44,734 nucleotides of DNA from Lobulomyces angularis (GCA_027604685.1 JADHYX010000032.1:17554-62287), one strand, 5' to 3'. Counted from the stretch's first letter, positions 14,158 through 27,138 are shown. The notes: generated by a model from the letters alone, not told the origin. A program made the numbers and translations.

Positions 14158-16469
14158 TTATGCCTCCAGACTTAAACTTTTTATATCCTTGTCCAGGTTT
14201 AAGATACCAGTTAATTCTTGAATTTTCCCACTATTTCTAAGCCAAATTTGAAATTCTGCTTCAATTAGCATCTTTAATTCTTCTTCAAAAGAACCAACCT
14301 TCTTGGAGTGATCTTTATCTTGATTGCTTTTAATTTTCAAATCCTGGAGGACTTTTTTTATTAGCAAGTGCTTTTTGTTAGTTAAATTAAATTGGTGCAA
14401 ATAAACTGTTGGTATTTCAAATGGTGGATGACAAGATTTAAAATTTTTGATAGTTTGCTTGACTTTTTTATAGGAATAGGGTTGTTCGTATATATGATAT
14501 AACTTGGGATCTAGTAGACTATATACTTTTTCAACCTCTTCGATTGACTCTGTTTTTTCCCAAGTGAAGATTACGTTATTAAAGCAATTTAATTTCAAGT
14601 TAAATCCGGATTCAATTAAATGGGTTTGCATCAAATCATAGTAGCTATCACAAGGACCAATTACTATTTCAGTGTTGCTATTAACCATTTCGTATAAACT
14701 AGTAGAAGCTGCATTTGTAGGAGCAACGTCTTTTGAATTTAACTTCTTTAGGTTAGAGTTGTGCGAAAATGTATTTATGCTTGAAAAGTTGAATTCAAAT
14801 TTTTTAAATCTATTTAAAAGCAAGGTTGGAGAGGAATTTAACACTTTGAGAGTTATCTTCTTTGAAATTGAAATCAAACTTTTAGTTGCTGCTCCAGTCA
14901 ATGATAAACTTTCACTATGATGAACATTCAAAGTTGTTTGGCATACCCCGAAAAAAATTTTAGACCCTCTAAGTAAATAACAAAGAAGGTTGTAAGTAGT
15001 TTAACGCTAATTACGATTTTGTACCTAGAATGTGAAACTAAGATGCTCCGTGGTTTTCCTAAAATGTTAATAATGCAGTCATGACATCGATAAATAATTA
15101 GATCTACGTTATTGACTTCATTTTCAACTATTAAAAGTGTTTGATTTCGTTTTGATGAGATAAGGACTAAATAATAATTGATAAAAAGGTATCATATTGA
15201 ATTTTAAATTACCTTGCTTTTCATCCTTTGAAAAAAATCCATTTTCTTCAGGTTTATACCCTAATCCGAAACCATTGATGCTAAAGTTAATTTGATGTGG
15301 ATTCAAACTCTCATTACACAAGGCCCAGTTTATCCAAGTATCCAATAGTTCAATGGGGTAACTATTTCCACCTGTGATATAATTTCCCGAACAACGACTA
15401 CTTAGTGGAGTAAATTTTGTAGTAAAACTGATGACGATGTCTTCAATATTGTTACTTAATTCTAATTCTTCAGAACTTAAAGTATTCAACTTCAGAATTT
15501 GGTTTATGTTGCTGTAAGTTTTAAAATTTTGGTTGTTAACTTGGGAATTGTTGGAATTGTTTTGGTAATTTTTGTTGATAAACTCTTTAAAATACTGTTT
15601 CAGTTCTTCAACCGTAACCAAATTTTTATAATTTTTCAATTTTTGGTTAGAAAGTTGAATATTACTGCAAACTTTTGGTAAAATGCCAAAAAACAAAAAA
15701 TTAAGATTTTTTAAATCAATTTTTGACAGATGCTGTGTTATATTTTTGTTAAAATTGTTATCATTATCTATTACCAAATTATTACTGTTTTTTAAATTTT
15801 GAAATTTAATGTCAATATTGTTATTTAAGTTAAATAATTTTCCGTAGTTAATAATATGTATTAAATTTAACCACTTATCCGCATTTGTTTTCCAAAAATT
15901 TGATAAATTTTTTCTTCCATTTAATAACTCTTTAGGATATTTTTTCTTGCAGACTCTTTCTTCTTCATGCTTTAAAGATAGAGCAGAACTTGATGGTTCG
16001 TTGAAAAGTTGATTGAAAAGAAATAAAACAAATTGAGTAGTTGGAAGTAAACAATTTTCTTCAATTTTTGTTGGTTCAAATATATAATTGTTACTTTCTA
16101 CACCTTCAATTTTAGTTGAGTTTTTTTTTGAGAAGTTTTCTTTAAATATGCATTCATCGTCTCTAAATATTATTGCAAACAGTTCAAAATAAACTAAGGA
16201 TTTTTCGTAGTTTAATCCTATTTAAATTAAAAATTTAAAATTATATGTTACCAAAATTAATTTGTAAGGTTATACATACCCAAGTGCTTTGAAGATGTTG
16301 ATTTCCATTCATTAAAATTTATATGGGTGGTTTTAAGTAAATAAAAATCATTGGCAACTAGCGTTAAATTGTGAAAATTAAATTTTTGTTTATCACTAGA
16401 TATCTTGTTGTCAGTTGGAAATGGTAATAAGCACTGATCGTGAAAACAATCCCTTAAAAATATCGCCAT
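14158..16469 (-). CDS. TBCCD1: TBCC domain-containing protein 1 (TBCCD1)
   Basis: Four or five exons, about 690 residues. The N-terminal exon starts at 16469 (MAIFLRDCFHDQCLLPFP) with an LPFP-type segment and an ISF/W-rich region, as in TBCCD1. The middle carries SYPIELLDTWINWALCNE, matching the KLETWL region. The cofactor C-like beta-helix reads VDLIIYRCHDCIINILG, HSRGSKIFFGVC and TTLNVHHSESLSLTGAA. The C-terminus has IVIGPCDSYYDLMQTHLIES, IPTVYLHQFN (like the FYVFIIPFEM segment) and EAEFQIWLRNSGKIQELTGI (like NKFYEWLINTGHRQQL). TBCCD1 is known as a centrosome/basal-body positioning protein. The sequence is longer than animal forms because of an Asn/Lys-rich insertion at about 15530-15780. 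A strong match in order and motifs, though the gene is diverged. Confidence 0.85.
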
Positions 16470-17774
16470 TTAAATATACAGTTTAAGAAATTAAAGAACT
16501 AATTCAATTTTAATTTTTTTAAATTAAATAGAAAGTTGCGCTTATTCTTTTTTTAATTTTTTTTTAATTTTTTTTTTTTTAAAAAAAAGTTAAAGGAATT
16601 TGCCTATCATGAAAATTTTAAAAAAAACTTTTTTAATTCTTAAAATTTTTTTTTTTAAACTCAGCAATGATTGACTAATGGACAGAGAAGAGGAGTAACA
16701 ACTAATTTTGTATGAAAACAAGTAAAAGTCACAATATCCACCTAATTAATTTAAAGTCCTTAAAGCGGCCGTGGACTGCATCCAGAAAACTACCATTCAT
16801 ATATATTGCTACAATTAACTATTCAGAACATTAGTATGCGTTATTTTTACAATTAAACTAGGAAACGTATCAAATTTAACGGATGAGATCTACTAATTCA
16901 TATTAATTTTTTTTGCAGCCTAACTATTTGATCAATAATTGTTTATATGAAATGCTGTACATCTGTTGTGTGCACTTTTAATGATGAGGATAATGAAAAT
17001 ATTACAGAGTCGTTTAAAATGATATATCATCTAATATAAAAGGAAACAAGTATTTGCGTAAAGTTGTTATTCCAATTTTCTCTTTTCAATTTGATAGTTT
17101 CAATATCCTTTTCTCTCATATGCTTGTCTTCTTTATTTGTTAGTTAGAATAATAGTGTTTAAATCCTCTTACTATAGTACTAGTAAATAACTAATTATCA
17201 TCTATTAGAGATAGTGGAAAAATTCTACATTGCATTGCTTGATTGCTTCTTTTTATAACCAAAGTGGTATAAAAATTAGGTTAAATTCGAAGAATTTATT
17301 TTCGTTGCCAACACAATTGCAATATATGATGCCAAATTATTGAAGTGATATGACAGTATTGGTTTACGAGAGCTTGACAATAAATTAAATATCTTTGAAA
17401 TTTCTTTGTATACAGCTGTCAATGCTTAGATTATCTTACGACAATATGTTGGAGTTCACCAAGTTTTCTGTTGCATTAGACAAAAAGGCTTAAAGCATTT
17501 TTACTTACTATTTAAATATATATCTGCAGTTTCTTGGTGATAAATACTGTACAATAAAATATTGATTACACCAAAATGTATTGACTAAATTTTCAAATAA
17601 AAGGGTGTTGTGTCATGAAAGAGTCACCTAGTCTTTAATTGTTGCTATCATTTTTATGGTACGATTTCTTTCACTGCAACATTATAGTTATATTATTTTA
17701 AGACTTAACTTAGGAAATCATTCTTTCCTAAAACCCTTGTTCTATCTTTCAATTAAACCATTTCCAACCCAACA
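16470..17774 (+). pseudogene. Spacer with a decayed coding region (about 16950-17540)
   Basis: This 1.3-kb spacer has few homopolymers compared with other spacers. From about 17184 to 17540 a single plus-strand frame reads like protein, interrupted only by TAA 17256, TAG 17277, TGA 17346 and TAG 17427, before TGA 17538. Segments include VEKFYIALLDCFF, VKFEEFIFVANTIAIYDAKL, IGLRELDNKLNIFEISLY and QYVGVHQVFCCIRQKGL. A second block in another frame (about 16951-17160; NAVHLLCALLMMRIMKILQS) precedes it. I do not recognise the family. The four internal stops can each derive from CAA, CAG or CGA by C-to-T change, as expected of a decayed gene. Confidence 0.4.
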
Positions 17775-20700
17775 ATGGTCCATTTAACAACTTCTGAGAT
17801 ATTTAATCAAACTTTAAGAGCTACTAAAGCACAACTAAAAAAATTAACCTTAAAGTTAACTGAAAATTTTAAAAATTCGAAAACACAAACTAAACAGGAA
17901 ATTAAGCATTCTTTGTATAAAATTTTAACAATAAAGAAAGGTGTAAAGGAAGCAGAAAAAATTCTCAATTTTTTTAATACATTTTTAATTACTTTAGGTA
18001 TGATTTTTTCAAAGCATTTTATGAGTAATTTTCACTTTTTTGTTACATTTTTTAAAACATCGTATTCAGGAAGTGAAAGTTCAGATTTTGGTGAAGATAT
18101 TGTTAGAGAGTTATTAGCTGGTGTAAATGCTAAAGATAAAACTGTCAGATACAGAATTTTACAAATTTTTGAAGTTGTGATCAGGAATTTACCAGAGCTG
18201 AGGTAAAACCATCATGCTGATGAATTTTATGAAATCTTTTAGTGATGATATATACTTGGGTATTAGAACTTCAGCTCTAAAAAGGTCTAATGATAAGGAA
18301 ATTAGCGTTAGAATTATTGCAATAAATTTGCTTTGTTTCTATTTTCAAGTAAAAAATGTAGTTAATCAATTAAATAACAGTATTTGATTCTTTCAGGATA
18401 CAGGCGATGAAAAAGAAGATTCATTAACCAAAGCAAGGTTGTTGGAAATATTGGATTTTGATCCAAGCCCGTAAGAAAATAACTTTTAACGAAAAAGACA
18501 TAATTTTTAGGCAAATTAGACCTTTTAATTAATTTTCTCTTAGGGAAGTTAGAATGCTGGTTATTTCAAATATTGAAATTAATGCTGAAACGATGCCCAC
18601 TTTAGTTTTAAAATCCAGAGAAGTTGAAAAAAAAGTGAGAAAAATTTTGTATGTGGAATTAGGCAAAAAAGAGAAAAACTTGGAAAAATTTGTAACTGTT
18701 CAGCAAAAAGAATTTTTATTCAATAATGGGTTACAAGATCGAGCGGCTGATGTACAAAACGAATGTTTAAAGTGTATGTGTAAAAAGTTCTGTGCAAACT
18801 TTGATTATTATGGGGTAAAACACACCATTGTTTACAACACTAAACATCAATTTAATTTTATATAGCTTCTTCAGTTTATCACTTTAGATAATCCCGAAAT
18901 TGCTGAAACGGCATTAATTTTCTTTTTGAAGGAATCCAACTGGAAAAGTAACATAGGTATTTTATTAGTGGTTATCTTTATTAAAATTTTTAATGAGAGA
19001 TATTGGGGAAGAATGTAATAACAATGAATTCTACTCTGAAACCAGAAAATGGTTTTTTACTAGAGTGTATCTGGAATTTCTTGCTAAGAATAAGGTGTTT
19101 TAATTTTTAAATTTGCAAAGTGATTTAATTTTAATTTTTTTATAGCACGAGCAGTATCTTGAAAAGTCTCTTCCAACCGTTCCTTACCTGATTCAGCAAC
19201 TCTCATCTCATTTTCAAATTTTAAGGGAGTTACCCGTTACTGATGACGAGGAATCAGATGATGTAGTAAAAACGAATGAGTTTTGCATTTTAGAAATACT
19301 AAAAATTTGTAAACTTCATGACTTCATTGATGAATTTGGAAGAAGAATGTTTTTGGATTTTTTACGGAGTGGCTCCTTCGAAGTTAACATAGAAAATGAG
19401 AAATGTTTGAGTTTAATTATAACTTTAATAAAAAATTTAAGCACTAGTGAACAGGATTTTACAAGGTATGAACATCATTGTATAAGAAACGTTAACCACA
19501 GTTTACCGTCAGTATTATGGTTGAAGTTTTACATTACATTCGAGATTCTGAAGTGGAAATAATTAAAGAAACTCAAGAGTTTAGTAACTATAACGACAAT
19601 GATATTGAAATTAGCTCAGACGGTCTCTATGATTGTTTAAGAGTTGTTGTTTACGTTTTGCAAAATGTTGAAAAAGTATTTTTCTATTATTATTATATTT
19701 ATATTTTTGTAGTCACACACCGAAAACCCAAGTTTAAATGGAATTATTGAGCAATTTATTTTGCCATCATTAAATTATGAAAGTGGAAATTTGAGGATTT
19801 TAGGACTAAATTGCTTAGGCTTAATTTGCTTGTTAGATAAGGCATGAGTTAGCATTTTATTTTATGCAATTTATTTTTTTTTAGGCATTTGCTCTAAAGT
19901 ATAGCCCATACTTTTTCCAGTTTAGTCAAAGTGGAGAATATAGCTTAGAACTCAAAGCGCTGGAGGTGTTGCTTGATCTAATTATGTTTTATGGAATAAA
20001 GTTATTCAATTGTGAGGAGGTAAATTTTTGTACAAGTATACTGTAAGTTAATTTAATTCTTATTCAGTCATCAGTATCTTTGTTACAAATACTTAATTTG
20101 CTTAAAATAAAATTGAAATCCGACAAAAAGAGCATGCTTTGTTTAACTGTTGAAGGACTTACAAAAATTTATCTTTCAAATTTAAAACAGTTTTATAATT
20201 TGGACCACACAAAGGAAGAAGAAAAATACTTGATTGAAGAAAGTCTCCAAGAACTATTAAAAAGCTTTATTCAATTATATTTTAGCAGTTTAACTGAAAA
20301 GTTCTTTCCCAAATTGAAACAATGCTTAAGTTATTTTTTTTCAGTTTTTCCGTATACTGGAGAAGCTAATCAATTATTAATTAGCAAGGTAATGAATACA
20401 TCGTTTATAAATACTTTACGAATTCCAAAAATTTTGTTTTAGGTTTTTGTCGAATCTTTGAAAATTGCATTAGCCGCACCAGATCAACATTCCATAAGTG
20501 AACAGAAAATTGGTCAGCTATTAGTGGAATGGACCGATGTTAGAAAACTCGTCAAGTACACAATCGAATTTAAAAAAAATATATTAATAAATCAAACTTA
20601 GAACAGAAAAAAATTTGCCTTGTAATCACTTTTTGGTTGCTGATGACATAGCTGAAGAAATTTTAAGAAATCCAGGTTTTTTTTCAATTACTATTTTCAA

Positions 20701-20965
20701 TTAAAAACCTTTTATTTTTTAAAAAAAACAATTAGATGATTCAAAAATTTTGTTTCAGCTGTTAGGAATGCTGAATTTTACAAATGACTTTGAAAATAAA
20801 CAAGCAAAAGATGAGTATTTAAATAAAATTGACAAAATGCGACTTGTACTTAATGACTCAATATCTTTAACTGGATTGAAAAAGTAAATTAATATTTTTC
20901 CATATTTTTTAACAATTTTTAGATTTTCGTCAATGGTACAGAAAGTAAGAGTACGAGAAGATTAA
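17775..20965 (+). CDS. NCAPG: Condensin complex subunit 3 (CAP-G / Ycg1)
   Basis: Multi-exon gene, about 850 residues, made of helical HEAT-type repeats. The family pattern is clear: VRYRILQIFEVVIRNLPELS, ALKRSNDKEISVRIIAINLL, LDFDPSPEVRMLVISNIEIN, and the LVLKSREVEKKVRKILY segment. Then come VTVQQKEFLFNNGLQDRAADV and CLKCMCKKFCANFD. These match the CAP-G order of repeats, in which the DRDPxVR-like helix is followed by TLP.I..R.RD..VR and the QR..LL..GL.DR motif. The protein is the HEAT subunit of condensin I that pairs with the CAP-H/Brn1 kleisin and contacts DNA. The start at 17775 is the first ATG, and the end is REVRED-like with TAA at 20963. The final exon is tiny (about 44 bases). Confidence 0.85.
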
Positions 20966-21144
20966 AATTGGATAAATTATTATAGATGTGGGAAATATAT
21001 TGTTTTTAATTCTCTTTTTTTTTCACTTTTTATTTTTTTATTTGATTTTCAATAGTTACTAACCACATAATTTTTTAACAAAGTATTCTATTACTAAAAT
21101 ATATGACACTTACCTTGAAATTCAAAAAAAAAGAAAAAATTTTA

Positions 21145-23495
21145 TTAGAGTTCAACACAATAAGTTTTATGATTTTTCCAATCACTAACTTGGTGTTCTT
21201 TATTACAATAAGAGTTAAATCTAAAAAATTGAAAATATATCAATTTAACAAATAAAGTTTTGAAAAAAAACCGACTTACTTGCAACGAGAACAGCATTTG
21301 AATTCGCCTTGCACAGTTTCTCGATTACTACAGCTTGCAAAGTCACATTTTCGCAACCAACTACCAAATTGAATCATCTGTGCAACAATTTCCTAATTTT
21401 ACCTTCGCTTAGTTTTTTACCATCCTATATAGTTTATTAACTTACCTTGCAAATGCTTCGGGCTTTAGGATCAGGGCTCCTTAAACCACCTCCTGTTCCA
21501 GGTACCCCATTAGACTAAATTAAAAAACATGCCAAATAGAGAAAGAAAATTTGAATGATACTGCTCACTTACACTTGGGAGTTTTAAAATTTCTGGCCCT
21601 CCAAGTGACAAAAAGTCACTTCTCGCCGTATCATTTAACGGATAACTAAGTAAACATAACAGCAATGCTAGGTAACTGTGAAAGATATTCTGATTTAAAA
21701 AGCTTAAATCACTAAGTTTGGAAATATTATGTAGAATTCCTTCAATAATTTCTTTCGTAGCAAAATATCCAGCAAATCCAATGTGCTTTAAATCGCGTTC
21801 AGAATTTAATGTTTCAAGTCGTTCTTGTAAATTTATAAAATTTTCATTTGAAACAGAATATTTTGTGGGCAATGTATCGCCGTAAGAACAAAGAAACAAG
21901 ATAGCTTTTACATACTCCAAACTTCCATTAATTATAGGCTCCACTGCCAATTCTGGCTCTGTTGTTACACTTGAAATTAAACTCTACAAAGCAAATATCA
22001 TTGATCAACATAAACTGAGTTTTTTTTTTTTTAGTTTATAAAACCTGCAAGCGACTCTGAATTACAGAAAACTCCTCAGCACTCAAGGTTGAAATTTTTT
22101 TTGACTCATCCGGATTGTCGGTTAAATTGAGCATTGAAATTTGCTCTTCCAAATGATGAAAATTTTGATCGTCATGATGATGTCCACAACTTGTATCCAC
22201 AGAAGAGTGTGGATGTGTGTGTGAGCATGCACCTTCGTCCCCCCCAGATTGTGAATGACGATCAATTAAATTCCTTGGCTCGCCACTGTGAAACGCGTGG
22301 TGGGAGTGTGAATGTTCATGACTATGATTGCAAGGAGCACCATTGTGAGAATGCAGGTGATTATCAGAAAATTTGGGCTCATGCGTATTGTTACAAGATA
22401 CGCCATTGTGAAAATGGAACTGTTGATTTATACCTAAATCATCATGGTGTTGTGTTACATGTGAATTAGATTCTTCGTGGTTGTGAGTACACAACACCCC
22501 ATTGTGTGAATGAGAATGATTTTTTACTTTCTTTTTTCTTTTTTTTTTATTTGTAGCATCTATCTGGCTAATATGTTGATGCGAATTATTGCTTTCAATT
22601 AAATCAGGCCGTTGTAAATCTTCACTCAACTTCTTTGGTATCGCTAAAGCTTTTTTTTTATTGCTTTCAAATGAATCAATGCAAGAAAAAATTAGTTTTC
22701 TTGAAGAAGGTGGCTTGGAGAATATCAAAACTCTATCCTTACCGAATAATTCAACAATTCGTGATCTACCCAATCAAAAAATTACCTTTTAATCTATAAA
22801 TGTATCATTTAATAGCGATATACTTATAGGCTTCAGTTCTGGGCAAAGGTAAAATCACGCTTGCACCAAACGTTGAAGCAGTTTCTAGCGCAATTAAAGT
22901 TTTTTCCAAATTAACTTTTTTCATCATATCAATAATTACAGTTCCTAAAACACAAAATCAAGTTATTCTAAAATAAAAAATATCTAAACTGTCGTTACCT
23001 GGTTTATAGCTTTGTAAAATAATTCCTGTTAAAATTTCATCCATAATAAAATAATCTTCTCTGTAAAGAAAACTTCCTAATAAATAAGCATTACACAAAA
23101 CATAAAAATTGAAAAAACCGTGGTTTTTTAAGTGGACAGCTTCCAAAATTTGTTCTTCTGTTAACCCGTTATAATTTTTACTCTTGATTTTTGGTGAAAG
23201 GGTACCAGTTTCATCAGCTAATGCTAAAACCTTTGGAAAAATGTGTAAAGGTTAGTAAAGAGAAACGCTAACAATAACACTCACAGAAAGTTTAGCACTT
23301 CTTTTTTTTAATAAATCTTGCTTCGACAATAGGACATCTTCTAAGAAACCTAATCCTAAACCTGTAAGATTTTGCTATATTGATAGTGAGAAAAACTTAA
23401 GATTTTAATTCATTTTCATCTCAAACCTTGTCAATTCCCAATATTATTATAGGAACTTCAACAACGGAGCCAACTTGCGAAGATACAGTATTCAT
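21145..23495 (-). CDS. His/Cys-repeat protein with C-terminal MYND zinc finger
   Basis: Seven or more exons. The N-terminus (MNTVSSQVGSVVEVPIIILG, then KLSVLALADETG and TVIIDMMKKVNLEKTLIAL) looks like a Rossmann fold distantly like homoserine dehydrogenase, but without a normal glycine-rich loop. This is only a suggestion. The centre (about 22150-22540) has four His/Cys repeats: HSHSHNGVLCTHNHEE, FHFHNGVSCNNTHE, HSHNGAPCNHSHEHSHSHH and HTHPHSSVDTSCGHHHDD. A helical region follows (21510-21950). The last exons encode a MYND finger: CDFASCSNRE, FKCCSRCNKFNSYCNKEHQV, SDWKNHKTYC, then VEL and TAA. The eight Cys/His zinc ligands of a MYND finger are all present. MYND fingers bind proline-rich peptides. 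The His/Cys repeats suggest metal binding. I know no protein with this architecture, so no function is assigned. Confidence 0.7.
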
Positions 23496-23926
23496 AATAA
23501 CACAGGTAGAGAATTATTTTTACGAATTTTCTGTTAATTGGGTTAAAGTTTCTCAATATTTTGAGTTTTCACAACGGAAATTTTTTTAAGTGGAAATAGA
23601 GGACATCTACTATGAAACTGATGTTTGTAATTATATAAATTTATGTCTAGATATGTGAAGAAGAATTATATCAAAAAAAGCATCTAAATGAACTGGATCA
23701 CAACAACTGTCATCTACTTTAATTTGGTAACAACTTCACACTACTTTTGGAAAAATTACATTTAAGAACAACAATTGTAAAACGGACATGTGGAGCGATA
23801 AATTTAGCATCAAAGTTGCTATATTTATATATTTTCTTTCTTGGAGTTTAACCATGACTTTCCAACTTTAACCTTGTAAAACCCTTGTAGAAAAAAATTA
23901 TTTTACAAAAAAAATAAAATCTAAAA
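23496..23926. other. Bidirectional spacer, no gene seen
   Basis: Divergent spacer between the MYND-protein gene (-) and dUTPase (+), so it probably holds both promoters. Its composition is less homopolymeric than most spacers, but no frame or RNA motif stands out. Confidence 0.4.
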
Positions 23927-24681
23927 ATGACAACTCAAACATTGTTTGTTAAAAAATTATCAAAATTTGCTTCATTACCACAAAGAGGTTCTGTAGGTGC
24001 TGCTGGATATGATTTGTGCTCGTAAGTCATAAACTTTTCTTTTGCTATAAATAATTACTCCTTCTGTTTTATTCAATTTAAAGTGCGAAAGATTTATTAA
24101 TCCCTGCAAAAGGTAAAGCTGTAGTTCCTACTGATCTAAGCATTGCGCTGCCAAGCGGTACCTATGGCAGAATCGCTCCAAGGAGTGGTTTAGCAGTAAA
24201 AAACTTTCTTGATGTTGGAGCAGGAGTTGTTGAGTAAGAAGCAGTTCCAACTAACAAAATTGATTCATTATTTCTTTTTTTTTGTAAAAGTTATGATTAT
24301 CGAGGGCCACTAGGTGTAGTGATGTTTAACTTCTCTGACACAGATTTTGAGGGTAAATTTTTTTCATAGCAAATTGTTAATTCTTTCCCGCACTGCTACT
24401 ATACATCCAACTATGAATTATTACTAAAATTTCTTTTTCCTTTTAATACTACTTTGTCTTTAGTAAAGACTGGTGATAGGATAGCCCAACTGATTTTAGA
24501 AAAAATAGAAATTGCGGAAGTTGAAGAAGTAAATGACCTAGATGAGACCTTACGGGGGATGGGTATTTCTTTTACTGCAATTTTGGTCATTAATATTTAA
24601 TGTGTAGGTGGATTTGGTTCTACTGGTGTAAAGAGAATTCGCCCACAAGGTGAACCTGAAGTGACCGTTCATACCAATTAA
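23927..24681 (+). CDS. DUT: dUTP diphosphatase (dUTPase)
   Basis: Five small exons giving about 160 residues, the normal size of a trimeric dUTPase. All five family motifs are seen in order: motif 1 [10 protein letters not shown], motif 2 PRSGLAVK, motif 3 [19 protein letters not shown] (with the uracil-pocket Tyr and catalytic Asp), motif 4 [11 protein letters not shown] and motif 5 RGMGGFGSTG (the mobile P-loop-like arm). It hydrolyses dUTP to dUMP and pyrophosphate, keeping uracil out of DNA and supplying dUMP for thymidylate. Two of its introns use AAG acceptors (after DLCS and before DYDYRG). No targeting peptide is evident, so a nuclear/cytosolic form is likely. Confidence 0.96.
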
Positions 24682-24884
24682 CATTTTAAATGTAATCTTT
24701 TCTGTTTCAATTTAATTTTATGTAGTGTAGTAGCCGATAATATCTGGGCGGTTTTATTAATTCTTAAATATAATTTTACAAAATCTAAAATAATCATATG
24801 ATAATTTTTCTATGTACTTAATTTTTGTCATTCCGAAAATTTAACCATGTATGATTCCTCCTGATTTGAAAAATAGAAATACAT

Positions 24885-27138
24885 TTAAATTTTATTTTCT
24901 TGTTCTTTTTCCTGCATTTTTTGACTTCTTAAAATTTCAAGACGGGATCTAGCTCTTTGCAGTGCATCTGATATAGCTCTTAATTGGCCATTACCGAAAA
25001 TTCTATTTTTTTTTTTTTTCAATAACAATAATTACAAATTTAATAGTTTTTCATTTTTCTTCATACCCTGTAAAAGCATTCGTATTTTTACCTGAACTCA
25101 TAGAAATTTTATCCAGAAGAGTTTTTTTATAGGAGCTATAAGTGAAAATATTAACATTTAGTAAAGGTTAAAGCTAATATAGCTATAAAACCTAAATTGG
25201 TATAGGCAACTATATCGAAATTGTATGTCTACTAAGTTCTTAGTGAGTAATCCATATTTATTTATTTTTTTCTAAAGAGTTTAAAATAAAATTTTTTTAA
25301 AAATGCATTAATTTTTAGGTACTAATTACCTCAAATTCCCGTGGTATATCAATAAAAGAAAGATCGTTAAATTCTTTTGAACCTCCCACGAAGTAGGATC
25401 TTAATTCTTCCGCTGGGGTATTATTAGGTCTCCAAGTTCTGACAGTAATTGTTTCAGAGGAAGGTGATTTAGGTAGATCCAAGAATCCATATCCCTGTAA
25501 TACATGTCGGTCCCAGCTATCTACTGAATAAACCTGAAAATAAATTTTTGGGTATTGACTGCCCACTGCTGAATAATAAAAAAATTTAATTTAAATGCCG
25601 TGTTATCAAGAAAGTAAACTACCATTAGTTTTCGATACTAAACTGAGCTCCAATGGAAACCCAAAATTAGCTTCTAAACATCCACTTAACTCATTATAGA
25701 GGGGTTTGCAGCGTTGTGAAATGGCTGTATTTGTAATCTTGCATTCTTTTGAGTTAGCTACATATTCATTTTGAATTTCCCATTCCTCGGGCAATTCCAA
25801 ACTGTACCTTACATAAAGGTGTTCACATTCAAATTCCGGATCTAAAATTTTAACAAGTTCAATTTCTCCAAACAAGTTTATCTTTTTCAAATATTTTTCA
25901 GCCAAATAATTAAATTCATTTCCAATTATTTTACTGGAGATTAAATTTTTTCTTAAAAAAAAATTTCTTAAAAAAACTTTTTTCATCATAGGATACCTTT
26001 TAAAAAACTCTTCGTAGATTTCCCACTCTTTTTGTTCATCAAAAGTAGTTAAATTTTCAGAACAAATTGCCATTTTGAATGTATAACTTCCGGAATAATG
26101 TTCTAATTTATTAATTTCACTGCATATTCCAGGCTATATGAGGTATAATTTGATTTTTTTTTTTTTTTTAGTTTAATTTGTATTAGCGTTATTGTAAACA
26201 TTTACATTTATGGAAATTAAACCTGCTGGATAATATTTTATTTGGCACAATCTAACTTCCTGCTCTTGTTCTTCAGAAAAAAGATTTTTCTGCCCCACCC
26301 TACAAAATAATTAATACAATTTTTATGACAAGTTAAATACTGGATTTCTGGGAAATATATCATTAGATTAAATTCAATAAAGGAATTGTCTAACAGTGGT
26401 TGTTTGTTGTGAATTGGATACTTGGAAACATACTTTTCGTCTAGCCCTACAAAACATTAGAAAAATTAAAAAATTTTCGTAATAATTACTAGTATCATTT
26501 TTATAATTGTTTTTTGTAGGGGTTTGGAATTTTAATTCTTCAACTTTTTTTTTTAAGTCAATTTTACAAGAACTTTTCAACCTTTCATGTAAAGGTACTT
26601 CCTTTTTTTTAAACTTATCTTTATCAATGTAAGTAAACAAATAGAATTCTTTTTTATTTTTTTCATTAATAAAAAATAAAAAATTAGAATTTAGATGTTT
26701 TACGATGATTGTCAACATCTGCAATCTCAGATACGATCTTTTTTGCTTTGGACTGTTTTTTTGAGCCCAAAGACTCAACTTTTTTATGATATTGTTGATT
26801 TAATTCAGAATTAGAGCTATCGTAGTTCAAATACTTTATTACTTCCCTAAAGTTAAACGTTAGAAAAATAAAATAGCTACATCATTAATTACGGCGGACT
26901 AAATACTTTCTCTTGCCATTCTACTTCCATAGAGCTAGATTTCAATTTCACTTCATTTGGTTCATCAGAAAAAACTATTCGAAATTAAATGGTATAAAAA
27001 TGGAATAGGAATTAAAAAAAAAAAAAATTGGTTGCAACCATTTAAAATGGAAGTGTGCTTTGTGCTCACTTTCTCGACTGTTATTTTTAATTTGAGGTTT
27101 TCGATTTGATCAAAAGTTCTGTAGTATTTAATGGGCAT
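24885..27138 (-). CDS. MKS1: MKS1, B9-domain ciliary transition-zone protein
   Basis: Multi-exon gene, about 540 residues. The first exon starts at 27138 with MPIKYYRTFDQIENLKLKIT, matching the YRSRDPVRNLRLRV-like start of MKS1. FYLFTYIDKDKF corresponds to the FTYTDSDRYTN segment. The B9 (C2-like) domain contains PKIYFQVYSVDSWDRHVLQG, YGFLDLP, TITVRTWRPNNTPAEELRSY, FVGGSKEFNDLSFIDIPREF. The last exon (24885 to about 25015) has NGQLRAISDALQRARSRLEI, matching the C-terminal VLEAFRRARRRM helix. MKS1 works with B9D1/B9D2 and other MKS proteins at the transition zone of cilia, so the organism or its recent ancestors build a flagellum. The gene seems complete. Confidence 0.92.

Noticed and set aside
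16978..16990. ATGATGA like a C box of a C/D snoRNA
   Set aside because: No CTGA D box or pairing stem at suitable distance, and the region is better explained as a coding relic.
22134..22469. Plus-strand ORF of 111 codons opposite the His/Cys repeats
   Set aside because: It is the antisense of the repeat region. The minus strand has the MYND finger, the consistent splice sites and continuous frame.
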